Below are positions 31,681 to 42,485 of a stretch of 64,000 bases of DNA, piece by piece (the first letter of the stretch is position 1; each line of letters starts with the position of its first letter). Under the pieces are notes generated by a model. That model searched no databases. It was not told where the DNA came from and saw only the letters and a program-made list of their open reading frames with translations. The position numbers and the translations under genes were made by a program. This DNA is from Seriola aureovittata (taxonomy: Eukaryota; Chordata; Actinopteri; Carangiformes; Carangidae), in contig NC_079375.1 of assembly GCF_021018895.1 (NCBI RefSeq), forward strand, positions 26,076,475 to 26,140,474, written 5' to 3'.

Positions 31681-33237
31681 CTCGAGTTAATTTTTATTTC
31701 CACCTTCAGGTATGAATCTACATCTGTGTCGCTTCATTTCACATGGGAATTAGGTTATTATCTCTGAACTACCACATTTAACTGATGTGTTTTGGAGCTT
31801 TTTCGCAAATAATAACTTTAAACAGGGACAGAAAAAGTCACATTGTCACATTCATCTAGTTCCTTCCTAGGCTACTTAAAAATAAAATGTAATTCAGTAA
31901 TAAACCAAACCCAACTTTGCTCGGACTTAATGTTACTATTCTTTTTCATTGTTTCTTAGCAGCTGGATTAAGTGGAGATATCTATTTTTTCACCTACTTC
32001 TCTAATTACTGGATGGTTGAATAAGACATGTTTCATAAGCTAATTTTAGCTCATTTTTTGGAGTAAATTGTATTCAGCAAAGTAACTGCGTCAATCAAGT
32101 GAATGTAGTGGACTAAAAAGTGTATGTGCCTGGGAAATGTATTTTACATGACATAAATTCTCCATTGTTAATCTTATATTCTTACATTATCACTTTTCAA
32201 ATCTTTTTATTAGTATTTATAATTGCACAAGATCAGAAAAAAGCATTTTAATGCCCATGTTACTTCGGGCCCTGATCGCTGTTGGCATTACAACCACTTA
32301 AACTAATGACAGACAGGTATAGTTAATTAACAATGTGGTAACACTGGTCTGAACAACCAACATGTAGGGAAAAATATTTCCTATCAAAAATATTTGACAA
32401 AATAAAGTCAGTTTATTTATATATCAGCTTTTATAAAACATTTTATACATCAATTTGATTCAATCACAATAAACATATAATATAAAATGAAAGGACATGC
32501 TCTACACAAAAAAAGATTGAGGTTGGTAGCATGACAACATAAGTGACTCAACAACACTAGAGGGTTTCTCAGCTTCAGCATCAGAGTTAATAATCCACTA
32601 AAATAACTGAGGTAGAGCATCATATGTAAAGATTAATTTACAGTTGTATGCACTAACTGTGAAATAAAAATGTTGTCAATATTTGGGAGATTGCTGTTTC
32701 AAAGAAATTCTGCAGCAGACAGAAATATGAGTAATACAGTCATATGTAGGAAAAAAATTAGGTTAGTAACAAACGATGGCACTGATGACAGTATACTACA
32801 TTAAACTAAGATATTGTGACACCTTCTCAAATTGGAAATTCTATACATTTAATTACAGACAAGACACATAGTGATATAGTTACGTGAAACAACGCAACCT
32901 AAAGCTGAGACTCATTGATTTAATGTTGTTCCCATTATTTCATTTCAAATTAAAAAGAGGTGAAACTTAGAGCCTGAAGAACAAAACATGTGTAAGTCAG
33001 TATTCAACTTGGTTAATCAGGGCTAAGACACACACAGGGAAACAGAAGGCACAAGAGAAGTTATGTGGTTTCTCATCAGTATGGGCTCTTCTCATGTGGA
33101 CTGTCAATTCTCCACTAAGTCTGAAAGCTCTTCCATATGTTTTGTAAGTTTACTTCCGGATAAAAATACCAAACTGTATCATACTTTAACTTCAACCCTA
33201 GCTTGTGAGCTGCAACATAAGAACACCTGTTGCATGT
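31681..33237. other. Z9 far 3' flank and intergenic
   Basis: This is shared unit flank with a relic finger at 33056-33160. No gene is seen. Confidence 0.45.
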
Positions 33238-33519
33238 TGTTACGGCTGGCTCAAACACTGAACATAATAAGGGACACCACACAAGTAGGAAGGTACTGAA
33301 TATGAATTTATTATAGTAACTTGAGGAAAATGCAGGACTCAATGGAGACCAGATACCTAGCACCAGAAAGGTGTGGCTGCAGCAGGATGGAGAGAGAGAG
33401 AGCTGAACAAAGCACCTGCCTATATAGACTCAGCCCACTAATCAGCACAGGTGTCTGCCAAACAGATGATCAACCTAAAAGGATCAACAGGAAACACCAA
33501 AATAAAACAGGATGTAACA
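33238..33519 (-). mobile_element. 282-bp solo LTR (copy 2)
   Basis: It matches copy 1 (19368) almost base for base, with the same TGTTAC/GTAACA ends, TATA-like box, AATAAA and flanks. The shared insertion site shows that it was duplicated with the unit, not inserted twice. Confidence 0.7.
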
Positions 33520-34398
33520 CATTTTAATAGAACTCTGAAAAAAACTCAAGTTATGGCAATAGCAGCGACTCTATGAAGTACGATCTACACCTTGAGGTCT
33601 TCTGTTAACAAAGTCATGTGACATAAAGAGGCTTGGCTTGCCGTTTAGGAAACATCCAGGTGAACTTGCATCTTCCTCTTACCTGGAACGCCTCCAGATG
33701 AAACTTTCAACAAAGTCAAAATTTCCATAACCCTGCAAGGGAATTCAAAAACAGACGTAGAAAAGTGTGCTATGTGGGTTCAAGGTGGCTCGTTTTCACA
33801 TCTGCCTCCAACCTTTATGAACAGTGTCCTTGTAGATCTAGACTTTAGTGTGAATCTGTTATTATACATTATCACCCTGCAAAGCTTTTGTCATTTAATC
33901 AGATCCATCAGTGTGAGTTCAGCCTGAACAACCAGCACTGAAAGAAATATTTTCATTATTAAAATTCTTTGATCAAAGTCAGTTTATTTGTATAGCACCT
34001 TTTACAAAACAATGCAGTTCACCCTCTACAACCTGTTTGTTCATCACCTCTAAAACTTGAGAACATACAAAATACATCAAATTGATCCAATGAAAAATTA
34101 TTAAAAATATCTAGGAATGCACATAATTTATACAAAATGAACTAGATGGTTAAATGACCAAACAAGTGACACAACAGCATTTGAGGGTTTCTCAGCTTTA
34201 ACATTACAGACTAGCCCACTCATAACTGTGGTAGAGTATAAAAATATAAAATTCAATAATATTTCAGAGTTCAGTCATTTATATTCTTAGAATCTATACA
34301 CTCACTGTAAAACTAATATTTTTCCAAGATCATTTTTCAAAGGCTCTTTACATATGGACTGTCAATTCCCCATTAAGTCTGAAAGCTCTCCAACATGT
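33520..34398. other. Z9 3' flank
   Basis: The RT fragment is deleted near 33790. A likely poly(A) signal lies at 33983-33988, and a decayed finger follows the stop near 34345-34395. Confidence 0.45.
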
Positions 34399-35498
34399 TC
34401 AGGAATTACATGACTTTTTATTTGTATGGATCATTAGATGTTTCACCAAGTGTGGCTTCTGACTGAACATTTTCCCACAGATGTGACAGGGGTATGGCTT
34501 CTCCCCTGTGTGGGTTCTCATGTGGATTGACAACATTTGCTTAGTAGTGAAACTTTTCCCACACCTTTCACAAAAATATGGCTTCTCACCTGTGTGTGTT
34601 CTTGTATGCGTATTTAAGGATGTCTTCCCACGAAATTTTCTCCCACAGGTGTTGCAGGTGTAGGGCATCTCACCTGTGTGGATTCTCATGTGGACCAACA
34701 AGCTTGTACGTGTAGTGAAAACGCTCTCACACGTTTCACAAAAATATGGCTTTTCACCTGTGTGGGTTCTTGTATGGTTCCTCAAGCATGAGCTGTTAGT
34801 AAATTTTTTCCCACAGGTATTGCAAGTATACGGCCTCTCACCTGTGTGGGTTCTTGTATGGTTCCTCAAGCATGAGTTGTTAGTAAATCTTTTCCCACAG
34901 GTTTTGCAGGTATATGGCTTCTCGCCTGTGTGGGTTCTCATGTGATTCGACAGACCCGGATTTGAGCTGAAACTTTTCCCACACGTTTGGCAAAAATATG
35001 GCTTCTCACCTGTGTAGCGTCTCTGATGTATTTTCAATTTGCACTTATACTTAAAATCTTTTCCACAAGTGTCGCATTTGAATGATTTTTCACCTGTCTG
35101 AGTGTTACAGTGACTCTTTGCTGTGGGAGAGTTATAAACGTAGTCACTGTGATTTGTGTTTTTGTGACGTCTCTTCTTTGGTTGTGTTTCTGCATTTCCT
35201 GTTGATTCTGGGTCTACATGCTTACTTCCTTCCTGATCTTGGCTCTCAGCTACAGGAGAGTTGTGAGAAAGGAGCTGGTGGTCACTTTCCTCATTAGTAG
35301 GAGTCAACATCAAGGTATCAGTCTCCTGCTTCAGTACAAGCTGCTCTCCCTCCTGACTGGTGCAGAGTTCCTCCTCTTCCTCTTTAGTCTGTGGAGGCTC
35401 TGGGTCCTCCTGGTCCAGACTGGAGTTCCTCTCCTGGTCACAGAGCTGCTGGTCAGTGAGAACCTCCTCCTCCTTACAGACATGTTGCTGTGGGAGCT
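34399..35498 (-). CDS. Z9 ZNF exon: acidic linker and eight C2H2 fingers
   Basis: This exon is open for 366 codons including the stop, from the acceptor above 35498, with no in-frame ATG before the linker Met, so it depends on exon 1. It has the full linker, with QTKEE in place of QIKEE. The spacer has [18 protein letters not shown]. The first finger retains its cysteines but its last His is Tyr (HQRRYTGEKP), so seven canonical fingers remain. It ends HTNKKSCNS, as in Z6-Z8. Joined to cassette 35799..36029 and exon 1 36541..36712, the protein would be about 500 aa. Unlike Z6-Z8, its exon 1 is in frame. Confidence 0.88.
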
Positions 35499-35798
35499 CT
35501 GGAGGGACAAAGGGACGTGAGAAATAGCATCAATATACAAAATGACTTATCATGCGAGTCACTCTACCAGTGAAATGGGAGTGATAAGATGTTTAGTTGA
35601 CCACTATCAACACATCATAAGCAGCAGTGGCCTGAATTAATAAAAATGATTATGTGCAGATGAGAAGTGGTACATGAGAGGGGAACACACGATCAGACAC
35701 ATTTAATCTCAGTAAATAATGTGATGTTACAAAACCAGATCTCTGAGTAAATAAACTCCTGTGTTGGTTTTAATTCAAGCCATTCTGATTCTACGGAC

Positions 35799-36029
35799 CT
35801 GTCTTGCATAGCTTTATCTCGGGTTCCCAAACGATGTCCAGCAGTCCATCTGTCTCCTGCTTCAGTACAAGCTGCTCTCCCTCCTGACTGGTGCAGAGTT
35901 CCTCCTCTTCCTCTTTAATCTGTGGAGGCTCTGGGTCCTCCTGGTCCACACTGGAGTTCCTCTCCTGGTCACGGAGCTGCTGGTCAGTGTGAACCTCCTC
36001 CTCCTTACAGACATGATGCTGTGGGAGCT
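35799..36029 (-). CDS. Z9 cassette exon: acidic linker joined to exon-1 tail
   Basis: This 231-bp open cassette has phase 1 at both ends. The acceptor is as in a ZNF exon and the donor is GTCCGT. It encodes 77 residues: [18 protein letters not shown], the acidic linker with IKEE and LKQE, then ETDGLLDIVW and EIKLCKT. The join between linker and exon-1 tail matches the Z5 cassettes. Its 5' part is closest to the Z6-Z8 type (EVHTDQQ). Splicing is inferred. Confidence 0.65.
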
Positions 36030-36540
36030 CTGGAGGGACAAAGGACACAAGACATAGGTTACTAATGTCATGATAGAAAAACTCAAGTCTTGGTTTGGTC
36101 TTATTTTATCCAAAGACAACTCACACAGAACACACTTAAAATATCCCAAAAGGATAAAAATAACAAATACAGTAGAAACAGTGCAAAACAAACCACAAGC
36201 AGCACACAAAGTGCTGTGAGTAAAACTGAACCAGGAAACAGGATAAAAACACTAAGATTAAAAAAAGAAATTACTTCACAGTGGTCCTGACCTGCTCCCA
36301 AATCACGACAACAAAGACTGCAGTAAAGCACGATGCACTGATTTCCTTTGTTTGGTCTTCGTTTCACGATTCTTCTATAATCTTTTAGTTCAGTCAGTTT
36401 CCCCTGTTTCTCATACAACCTGTTTGTTTGATGTTGAATGTTTACTGATTAAAAATTTGATATGTGACCCTAAAAGTAAATGTAAGCGTAGAGCTCTGAT
36501 CAGTGTTAGTTTCCATTCAGACCATCCTGGTTTCACAGAC
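36030..36540. other. First intron of Z9
   Basis: This 511-bp intron is homologous to the introns of Z6-Z8 and of Z10. No other feature is seen. Confidence 0.5.
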
Positions 36541-36712
36541 CTGTCCTGTGTAGCTTTATCTCGGGTTTCCAAACGATATCCAGCAGTCTGCGCTGACGAT
36601 CGATCTCTTCCTCGTACTCGACGATAGTTTGTTCAAAGACTCCGAATATTTCTTCAGCAGCAGCAGTTAGTCGCTCGTTGACAAACTCTCTCAGATACTG
36701 AACTGAAGACAT
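36541..36712 (-). CDS. Z9 exon 1
   Basis: This is the standard 172-bp exon, ATG at 36712, open, phase-1 donor. I read it as identical to the copies in Z3, Z5, Z10 and Z11. Confidence 0.88.
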
Positions 36713-36860
36713 TGTTGCTTAGTTACCACTGAAATATTTACCTGCGATACGACTACACCGTCATCTTCAAGCTAGCTCCACACATCGTCTAACGTTTTTC
36801 GCGCCGTTACATTTTATACTTCCGCTAGGTGTCACACTGTGAAGTTCCGGCAGGGAACTC
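36713..36860 (-). promoter_or_regulatory. Z9 promoter / 5' UTR block
   Basis: The uORF lies at 36753..36764. The GCGGAAGTATAA core and CCGGAAC box lie at 36811-36855. Confidence 0.55.
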
Positions 36861-37613
36861 AAGTTAATTTTTATTTCCACCTTCAGGTATGAATGTACAT
36901 CTGTTTCGCTTCATTTCACATGGGAATTAGGTTATTATCTCTGAACTATCACATTTAACTGACGTGTTTTGGAGCTTTTTTGCAAATAATAACTTTAAAC
37001 AGGGACAGAAAAAGTCACATTGTCACATTCATCTAATTCCTTCCTACGCTACTTAAAAATATAATGTCATTCAGTAATAAACCAAACCCAACTTTGCTCG
37101 GACTTAATGTTACTATTCTTTTTCATTGTTTCTTAGCACCTGGATGAAGTGGAGATATTTATTTTTTCACCTACTTCTCTGATTACTGGATGGTTGAATA
37201 AGACATGTTTCATAAGCTAATTATAGCTCATTTTTTTGAGTAAATTGTATTAAGCAAAGTAACTGTGTCAATCAAGTGAATGTAGTGGACTAAGAAGTGT
37301 ATGTGCCTAGGAAATATAGTTTACATGACATAAATTCTCCATTGTTAATCTTATATTCTTACGTGATCACTTTTCAAATCTTTTTATTAGTATTTACAAT
37401 TGCACAAGATCATTAAAAAAAGCATTTTAATGCCCATGTTACTTCAGGCCCTGATCGCTGTTGGCATTACTACCACTTAAACTAATTTCAGACAGGTTTA
37501 GTTAATTAACAATGTGGTAACACTGGTATGAACAACCAACATTTAGGGGAAAATATTTCCTATCAAAAATATTTGACAAAATAAAGTCAGTTTATCAATA
37601 TAGCACCTTTTAT
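36861..37613. other. Z10 far 3' flank, first copy of the shared block
   Basis: This is unit flank homologous to 22641-23400. The block is repeated again at 37760-38400, so this intergenic stretch has a partial internal duplication. Confidence 0.45.
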
Positions 37614-37760
37614 AAAACTTTTTATCTGCGATACGACTACACCGTCGTCTCCAACCTAGCTCCACACATATTTGCAGTTAGCGCTACTAGCATGCTTTTG
37701 TTTACTCCCGCTGGGTGTCACACTGTGAAGTTCCGGCAGGGGACGTGAGTTAGGTTTTAT
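37614..37760 (-). pseudogene. Orphan promoter block without exon 1
   Basis: The sequence resumes at the TATCTGCGATACGACTACACC point of the 5' UTR block and continues through the GGGAGTAAACA core and CCGGAAC box. The coding exon that should precede it on the left is gone. The uORF ATG is mutated. It is a decapitated promoter copy. Confidence 0.6.
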
Positions 37761-39042
37761 TTCCACCTTCAGTCTGTGTCACTTCATTTCACAGGGAAAT
37801 TATGTCATTATCTCTGAACTACCACATTCAACTGATGTCTTTTGGGGTTATTTTGCAAATAATAAGTTTGTATTTAACATACAATGAGGTGGAGGCTGGA
37901 TTAGGTGAAGATATCTATTTCTTCACCTACTTCTCTGACCACTTTATGGTTGAATAAGACATGTTTCAAAAGCTAATTATAGCTACATTTTTTGTGTAAA
38001 TTGTATATGGCAAAGTAACTGCATCCATCAAGTGAATGTAGTGGAATAAAAAGTGTACGTGCCTGTGAAATGTAGTTAAGTATATATGACATAATTTCTT
38101 CATTGTTAATCTTATATCCTTACATTATAACTTTTCAAATCTTTTAATTTGTATTTATAATTACGCAAGATCAGAAAAACAACATTTTAATGCCCATGTT
38201 ACCATGTTACGCTGTTGACATTACTACCACTTACAGACAGGTATAGTTATTGTCCAATCATCAATGTGAAAACACTGGTCTGAACAACCAACATTTAGGG
38301 AAAAATCTTTACTATCAAAAATATTTGACAAAATAAAGTCAGTTTATTTATATATCACCTTTTATAAAACATTTTATACATAAACTTGATTCAATCACGA
38401 AAAACATAAAACATAAAATGAAAGGACATGCTCTAGACAAAAAAAGATCAAAGTTGTTAGCATGACAACATAAGTGACCCAACAACACTAGAGGGTTTCT
38501 CATTACATTTATGTTTTTTTTTTTAATTCACAGTTGTATGCACTAACTGTGAAATAAAAGGTTTGCCAATATTTGGGAGATTACAGTTGTTTCAAAGAAA
38601 TTTTGCCGCAAACAGAAATATAAGTAACACCGTCATATGGAGGGAAAAATGAGGCTTGTTTAACCAAACTTGATGGCACTGACGACAATATACTACATTA
38701 AACTAAGATATTGTGAAACTTTCTCAATGGGAAATTTTAGAGATTCAATTATAAGCACAGACACAGTCCAATAGTTACGTAAACCAATGCAAAGTAAATC
38801 TGAGACTCATTAATTTAATGTTGTTCCCATTATTTCATTTCAAATTAAAAAGAGGTGAAACTTAGAGCCTGAAGAACAAAACATGTGTACTTCAGTATAC
38901 AACTTGGTTAATCACAGCTAAGACACACACGGGGAAACAGAAGGCAGAAGAGAAGTTATGTGGTTTCTCATCAGTATGGACTCTTCTCATGTGGACTGTC
39001 AATTCTCCACTAAGTCTGAAAGCTCTCCCACATGTTAAGGAA
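37761..39042. other. Z10 3' flank, second copy of the shared block
   Basis: It holds a minus AATAAA at 38343-38348 (likely poly(A) signal) and a relic finger near 38955-39035. No gene is seen. Confidence 0.45.
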
Positions 39043-40217
39043 TTATGACTTTTTATGTGTATGGATTATTACATGTCTGACCAAGTGCACCCTCTGACTG
39101 AACTTTTTCCCACAGATGTCACAGGTGTACGGCTTCTCACCTGTGTGGATTCTCATGTGGACCAAGGATTCATAAGAAGTTCTGAAATCTTTCCCACATG
39201 TTTCACAAGAATAAGGCTTCTCACCTGTGTGGATTCTCATGTGAACCATCAAGACTGTACGAGTAGTGAAACCTTTCCCACATGTTTCGCAAAAATGTGG
39301 CTTCTCACCAGTGTGGGTTCTTGTGTGCTTACTCAAGTCTGACTTGTCACTAAACTTTTTCCCACAGGTGTTGCAGGTGTACGGCTTCTCACCTGTGTGG
39401 ATTCTCACATGGACCAACAAGCGTGCACTAGTACTGAAACCCTTCCCACACGTTTCACAAAAATATGGCTTCTCACCTGTGTGGGTTCTTGTATGTTTAT
39501 TCAAGTCTGACTTGTTACTAATTTTTTTCCCACAGGTATTGCAGGTGTACGGCTTCTCACCTGTGTGGGTTCTTGTATGCTTACTCAAGGCTGAGTTGTT
39601 CGTAAATTTCTTCCCACAGGTGTTGCACGTATATGGCTTCTCACCTGTGTGGGTTCTCCTGTGGATCAACAGACCCGTACTTGTTCTGAAACTTTTCCCA
39701 CATGTTTCGCAAAAATATGGCTTTTCACCTGTGTGGTGTCTCTGATGTATTTTCAATTTGGACTTATTCTTAAAAAGTTTTCCACAAGTGTCGCATTTGA
39801 ATGACTTTTCACCTGTCTGAGTGTTACAGTGACTTTTTGATGTGGGAGAGTTATAAATGTTGTCACTGTGACTTGTGTTCTTGTGATGTCTCTTCTTTGG
39901 TTGTGTCTCTGCATTTCCTGTTGATTCTGGGTCTACATGCTTACTTCCTTCCTGATCTTGGCTCTCAGCTACAGGAGAGTTGTGAGAGAGGAGCTGGTGG
40001 TCACTTTCCTCATTAGTAGGAGTCAACATCAAGGTATCAGTCTCCTGCTTCAGTACAAGCTGCTCTCCCTCCTGACTGGTGCAGAGTTCCTCCTCTTCTT
40101 CTTTAGTCTGTGGAGGCTCTGGGTCCTCCTGGTCCAGACTGGAGTTCCTCTCCTGGTCACAGAGCTGCTGGTCAGTGAGAACCTCTTCCTCCTTATAGAC
40201 ATGATGCTGTGGGAGCT
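39043..40217 (-). CDS. Z10a ZNF exon: acidic linker and nine C2H2 fingers
   Basis: This is an open 391-codon exon including the stop. The linker reads ELPQHHVYKEEEV (the usual Cys is Tyr) with QTKEE. Nine complete fingers alternate between ETCGK and NTCGKK types, as in Z5, and end HTHKKS. The nearest usable exon 1 is 42156..42327, which would give about 448 aa, but the damaged ZNF exon Z10b lies between them and must be skipped. The 130 bp upstream of the acceptor match those upstream of the Z5 and Z9 ZNF exons. Homology then stops near 40357, where Z11-type sequence begins, so the original upstream part of this gene was replaced. Confidence 0.82.
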
Positions 40218-40847
40218 CTGGAGGGACAAAGGGATGTGAGAAATAGCATCAATATACAAAGTGACTTATGATGTGAGTCACTCTACCAGTGAAATGGGAG
40301 TGATAAGATGTTTATAAATTGAACACAATCAACACACCACAATCAGCAGTGATCTGTCAATCAATCAATTAAATTCGTAGGAACTATGCTCTGTGAAATG
40401 TGACAACATGCAACTAAGATGCTGTGACCTCTGTGGGAAATGTTCTACATTCAATTACAGAGAAGTATCTGGTACAAAAGTGTATTTCATTCAGTTGCTG
40501 AACCCTCTCCAAACTAGTTCCATCTTGATGGTTTCTCCTGTGTAAACTGATTCTCAGGTGATTTTTTCATCTGTGTGATTTGAGAAAAACCTTTCCCACA
40601 AGAGCTGCAATTATGAGGCTCTTCACTTTTCATCTTTTCCCGCCGGTGTTTCAGTGATGTGGTTTCTCTCCAATGTGAATTCTTCTCCTGTGGACTGTCG
40701 ATGCACCAAGTCTGAAAGCTCTCCCACATGTTGTGGTAAAAGTAAATATAAGTTTGTATGTGATTGTATATTTCAAGTATGTTACTTCTAATCTATATGA
40801 ATTCTTAGGTGCCTTCACAAGTATACTCTCTGACTGAATCTTGTCTC
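40218..40847 (-). pseudogene. Relic fingers downstream of Z10b
   Basis: From about 40510 to 40730 the minus strand carries decayed finger sequence (SEEPHNCSSCGKGFSQITQ, QEKPS), nearly identical to 43698-43940 after Z11. It entered with the Z10b duplication. The segment 40218-40357 is Z10a intron. Confidence 0.55.
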
Positions 40848-41642
40848 TCAGGTGTTGCAGGAGTACGGCTTCTCACCTGTGTGGGTTCTCAAATGACAAT
40901 TTAATGCTGAAATCTGTTTGAATCTTTTCGCACAGGTGTTACAGGAGTACGGCGTCTCACCTGTATGAGTTCTCATGTGGACTTTCAAAGCACATCTTTG
41001 TCTAAAAGCTTTCCCACAAATCTCACAAGGATATGGTTTTTCACCTGTGTGGATCATCATATGGTCTTTTAATAATTTCGGTATATAAAATCTTTTCCCA
41101 CAGGTGTTGCAAAGGAACGGCTTCTCACCTGTATGAGTTCTCATGTGATCTGTCAATGTATTACTTTTTCTAAAAGCTTTCCAACAAATCTTACAAGAAT
41201 ATGGTTTTTCACCAGTGTGGATCCTTGCATGTTCTTTCAACGCTGACTCTCTGCAAAATCTTTTCCCACAGGTCTTGCAAGGGTACGGCTTCTCACCTGT
41301 GTGTTTTCTAAGATGTTCAGTCAGAAGGTACTTGTACTTAAAATCTCTTCCACAGGTGTCACATTTTAAAGACTTTTTTACCTGTCTCAGTGTTACCTTG
41401 AGAGTTGTGAGAGAGGAGCTGGTGGTCACTTTCCTCATTAGTAGGAGTCAACATAAAGGTATCAGTCTCCTGCTCCAGTACAAGCTGCTCTCCCTCCTGA
41501 CTGGTGCAGAGTTCCTCCTCTTCCTCTTTAATCTGTGGAGGCTCTGGGTCCTCCTGGTCCAGACTGGAGTTCCTCTCCTGGTCACAGAGCTGCTGGTCAG
41601 TGAGAACCTCCTCCTCCTTACAGACATGTTGCTGTGGGAGCT
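40848..41642 (-). pseudogene. Z10b: damaged duplicate of the Z11 ZNF exon
   Basis: The acceptor and linker are intact ([13 protein letters not shown]...), but a T inserted in the run near 41375 shifts the frame before the first finger. The linker frame stops at 41359 and the fingers continue in another frame to 40848. Six fingers remain. Finger 4 of Z11 is fused mid-finger to finger 8, removing exactly 336 bp (four units). Both Z10b and Z11 end at the same TGA in place of the second Cys codon of the last finger. The copy was therefore made after that nonsense mutation. Confidence 0.8.
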
Positions 41643-42155
41643 CTGGAGGGACAAAGGACACAAGACATAGGTTACTAATGTCATGATAGAAAACCTCAGG
41701 TCTTGGTTTGGTCTTATTTCATCCAAAGACAACTCACACAGAACACACTTAAAATATCCCAAAAGGATAAAAAATATATAAATACAGTAGAAACAGTGTA
41801 AAAGAAACCACAAGCAGCACACAAAGTGCTGTGAGTAAAACTGAAGCAGGAAACAGGATAAAAACACTAAGATTAAAAAAAGAAATTACTTCACAGTGGT
41901 CCTGACCTGCTCCCAAATCACGACAACAAAGACTGCAGTAAAGCACGATGCACTGATTTCCTTTGTTTGGTCTTCGTTTCACGATTCTTCTATAATCTTT
42001 TAGTTCAGTCAGTTTCCCCTGTTTCTCATACAACCTGTTTGTTTGATGTTGAATGTTTACTGATTAAAAATTTGATATGTGACCCTAAAAGTAAATGTAA
42101 GCGTAGAGCTCTGATCAGTGTTAATTTTCATTCAGACCATCCTGGTTTCACAGAC
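41643..42155. other. Intron between Z10 exon 1 and Z10b
   Basis: This 513-bp intron is homologous to intron 1 of Z6-Z9. No other feature is seen. Confidence 0.5.
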
Positions 42156-42327
42156 CTGTCCTGTGTAGCTTTATCTCGGGTTTCCAAACGATATCCAGCA
42201 GTCTGCGCTGACGATCGATCTCTTCCTCGTACTCGACGATAGTTTGTTCAAAGACTCCGAATATTTCTTCAGCAGCAGCAGTTAGTCGCTCGTTGACAAA
42301 CTCTCTCAGATACTGAACTGAAGACAT
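42156..42327 (-). CDS. Z10 exon 1
   Basis: This is a standard intact 172-bp exon 1, ATG at 42327. It faces two acceptors. The near one (Z10b) leads into a frameshifted exon, and the far one (Z10a, about 1.9 kb away) leads to an intact array. Confidence 0.85.
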
Positions 42328-42485
42328 TGTTGCTTAGTTACCACTGAAATATTTACCTGCGATACGACTACACCGTCATCTTCAAGCTAGCTCCACACAT
42401 TCATACAGCTAAAGCTGCTATCGCTTTCATTGTTTACTTCCGCTGGGTGTCACACTCTGATGTTCCGACAGGGAACGTGAGCTTT
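42328..42485 (-). promoter_or_regulatory. Z10 promoter / 5' UTR block
   Basis: The uORF lies at 42368..42379. The GCGGAAGTAAACAATG core and the TGTGACACCC box lie at 42428-42470. Confidence 0.55.

Larger units (their letters stand above)
18673..36712. repeat. Tandem ZNF gene units (Z6-Z9)
   Basis: Four successive units each hold a ZNF exon, intron, exon 1, promoter and about 2 kb of shared flank. Start codons lie at 22497, 27001, 31535 and 36712, spaced about 4.5, 4.5 and 5.2 kb. The Z7 and Z8 ZNF exons are offset by 4,531 bp and differ at only a few bases, so this is a recent duplication. Insertions and deletions are distributed mosaically between units. Confidence 0.8.

Noticed and set aside
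40514..40729. Separate small gene after Z10b (also 43698-43940)
   Set aside because: It is a relic finger sequence duplicated along with the Z11-type exon. It lacks complete C2H2 units.
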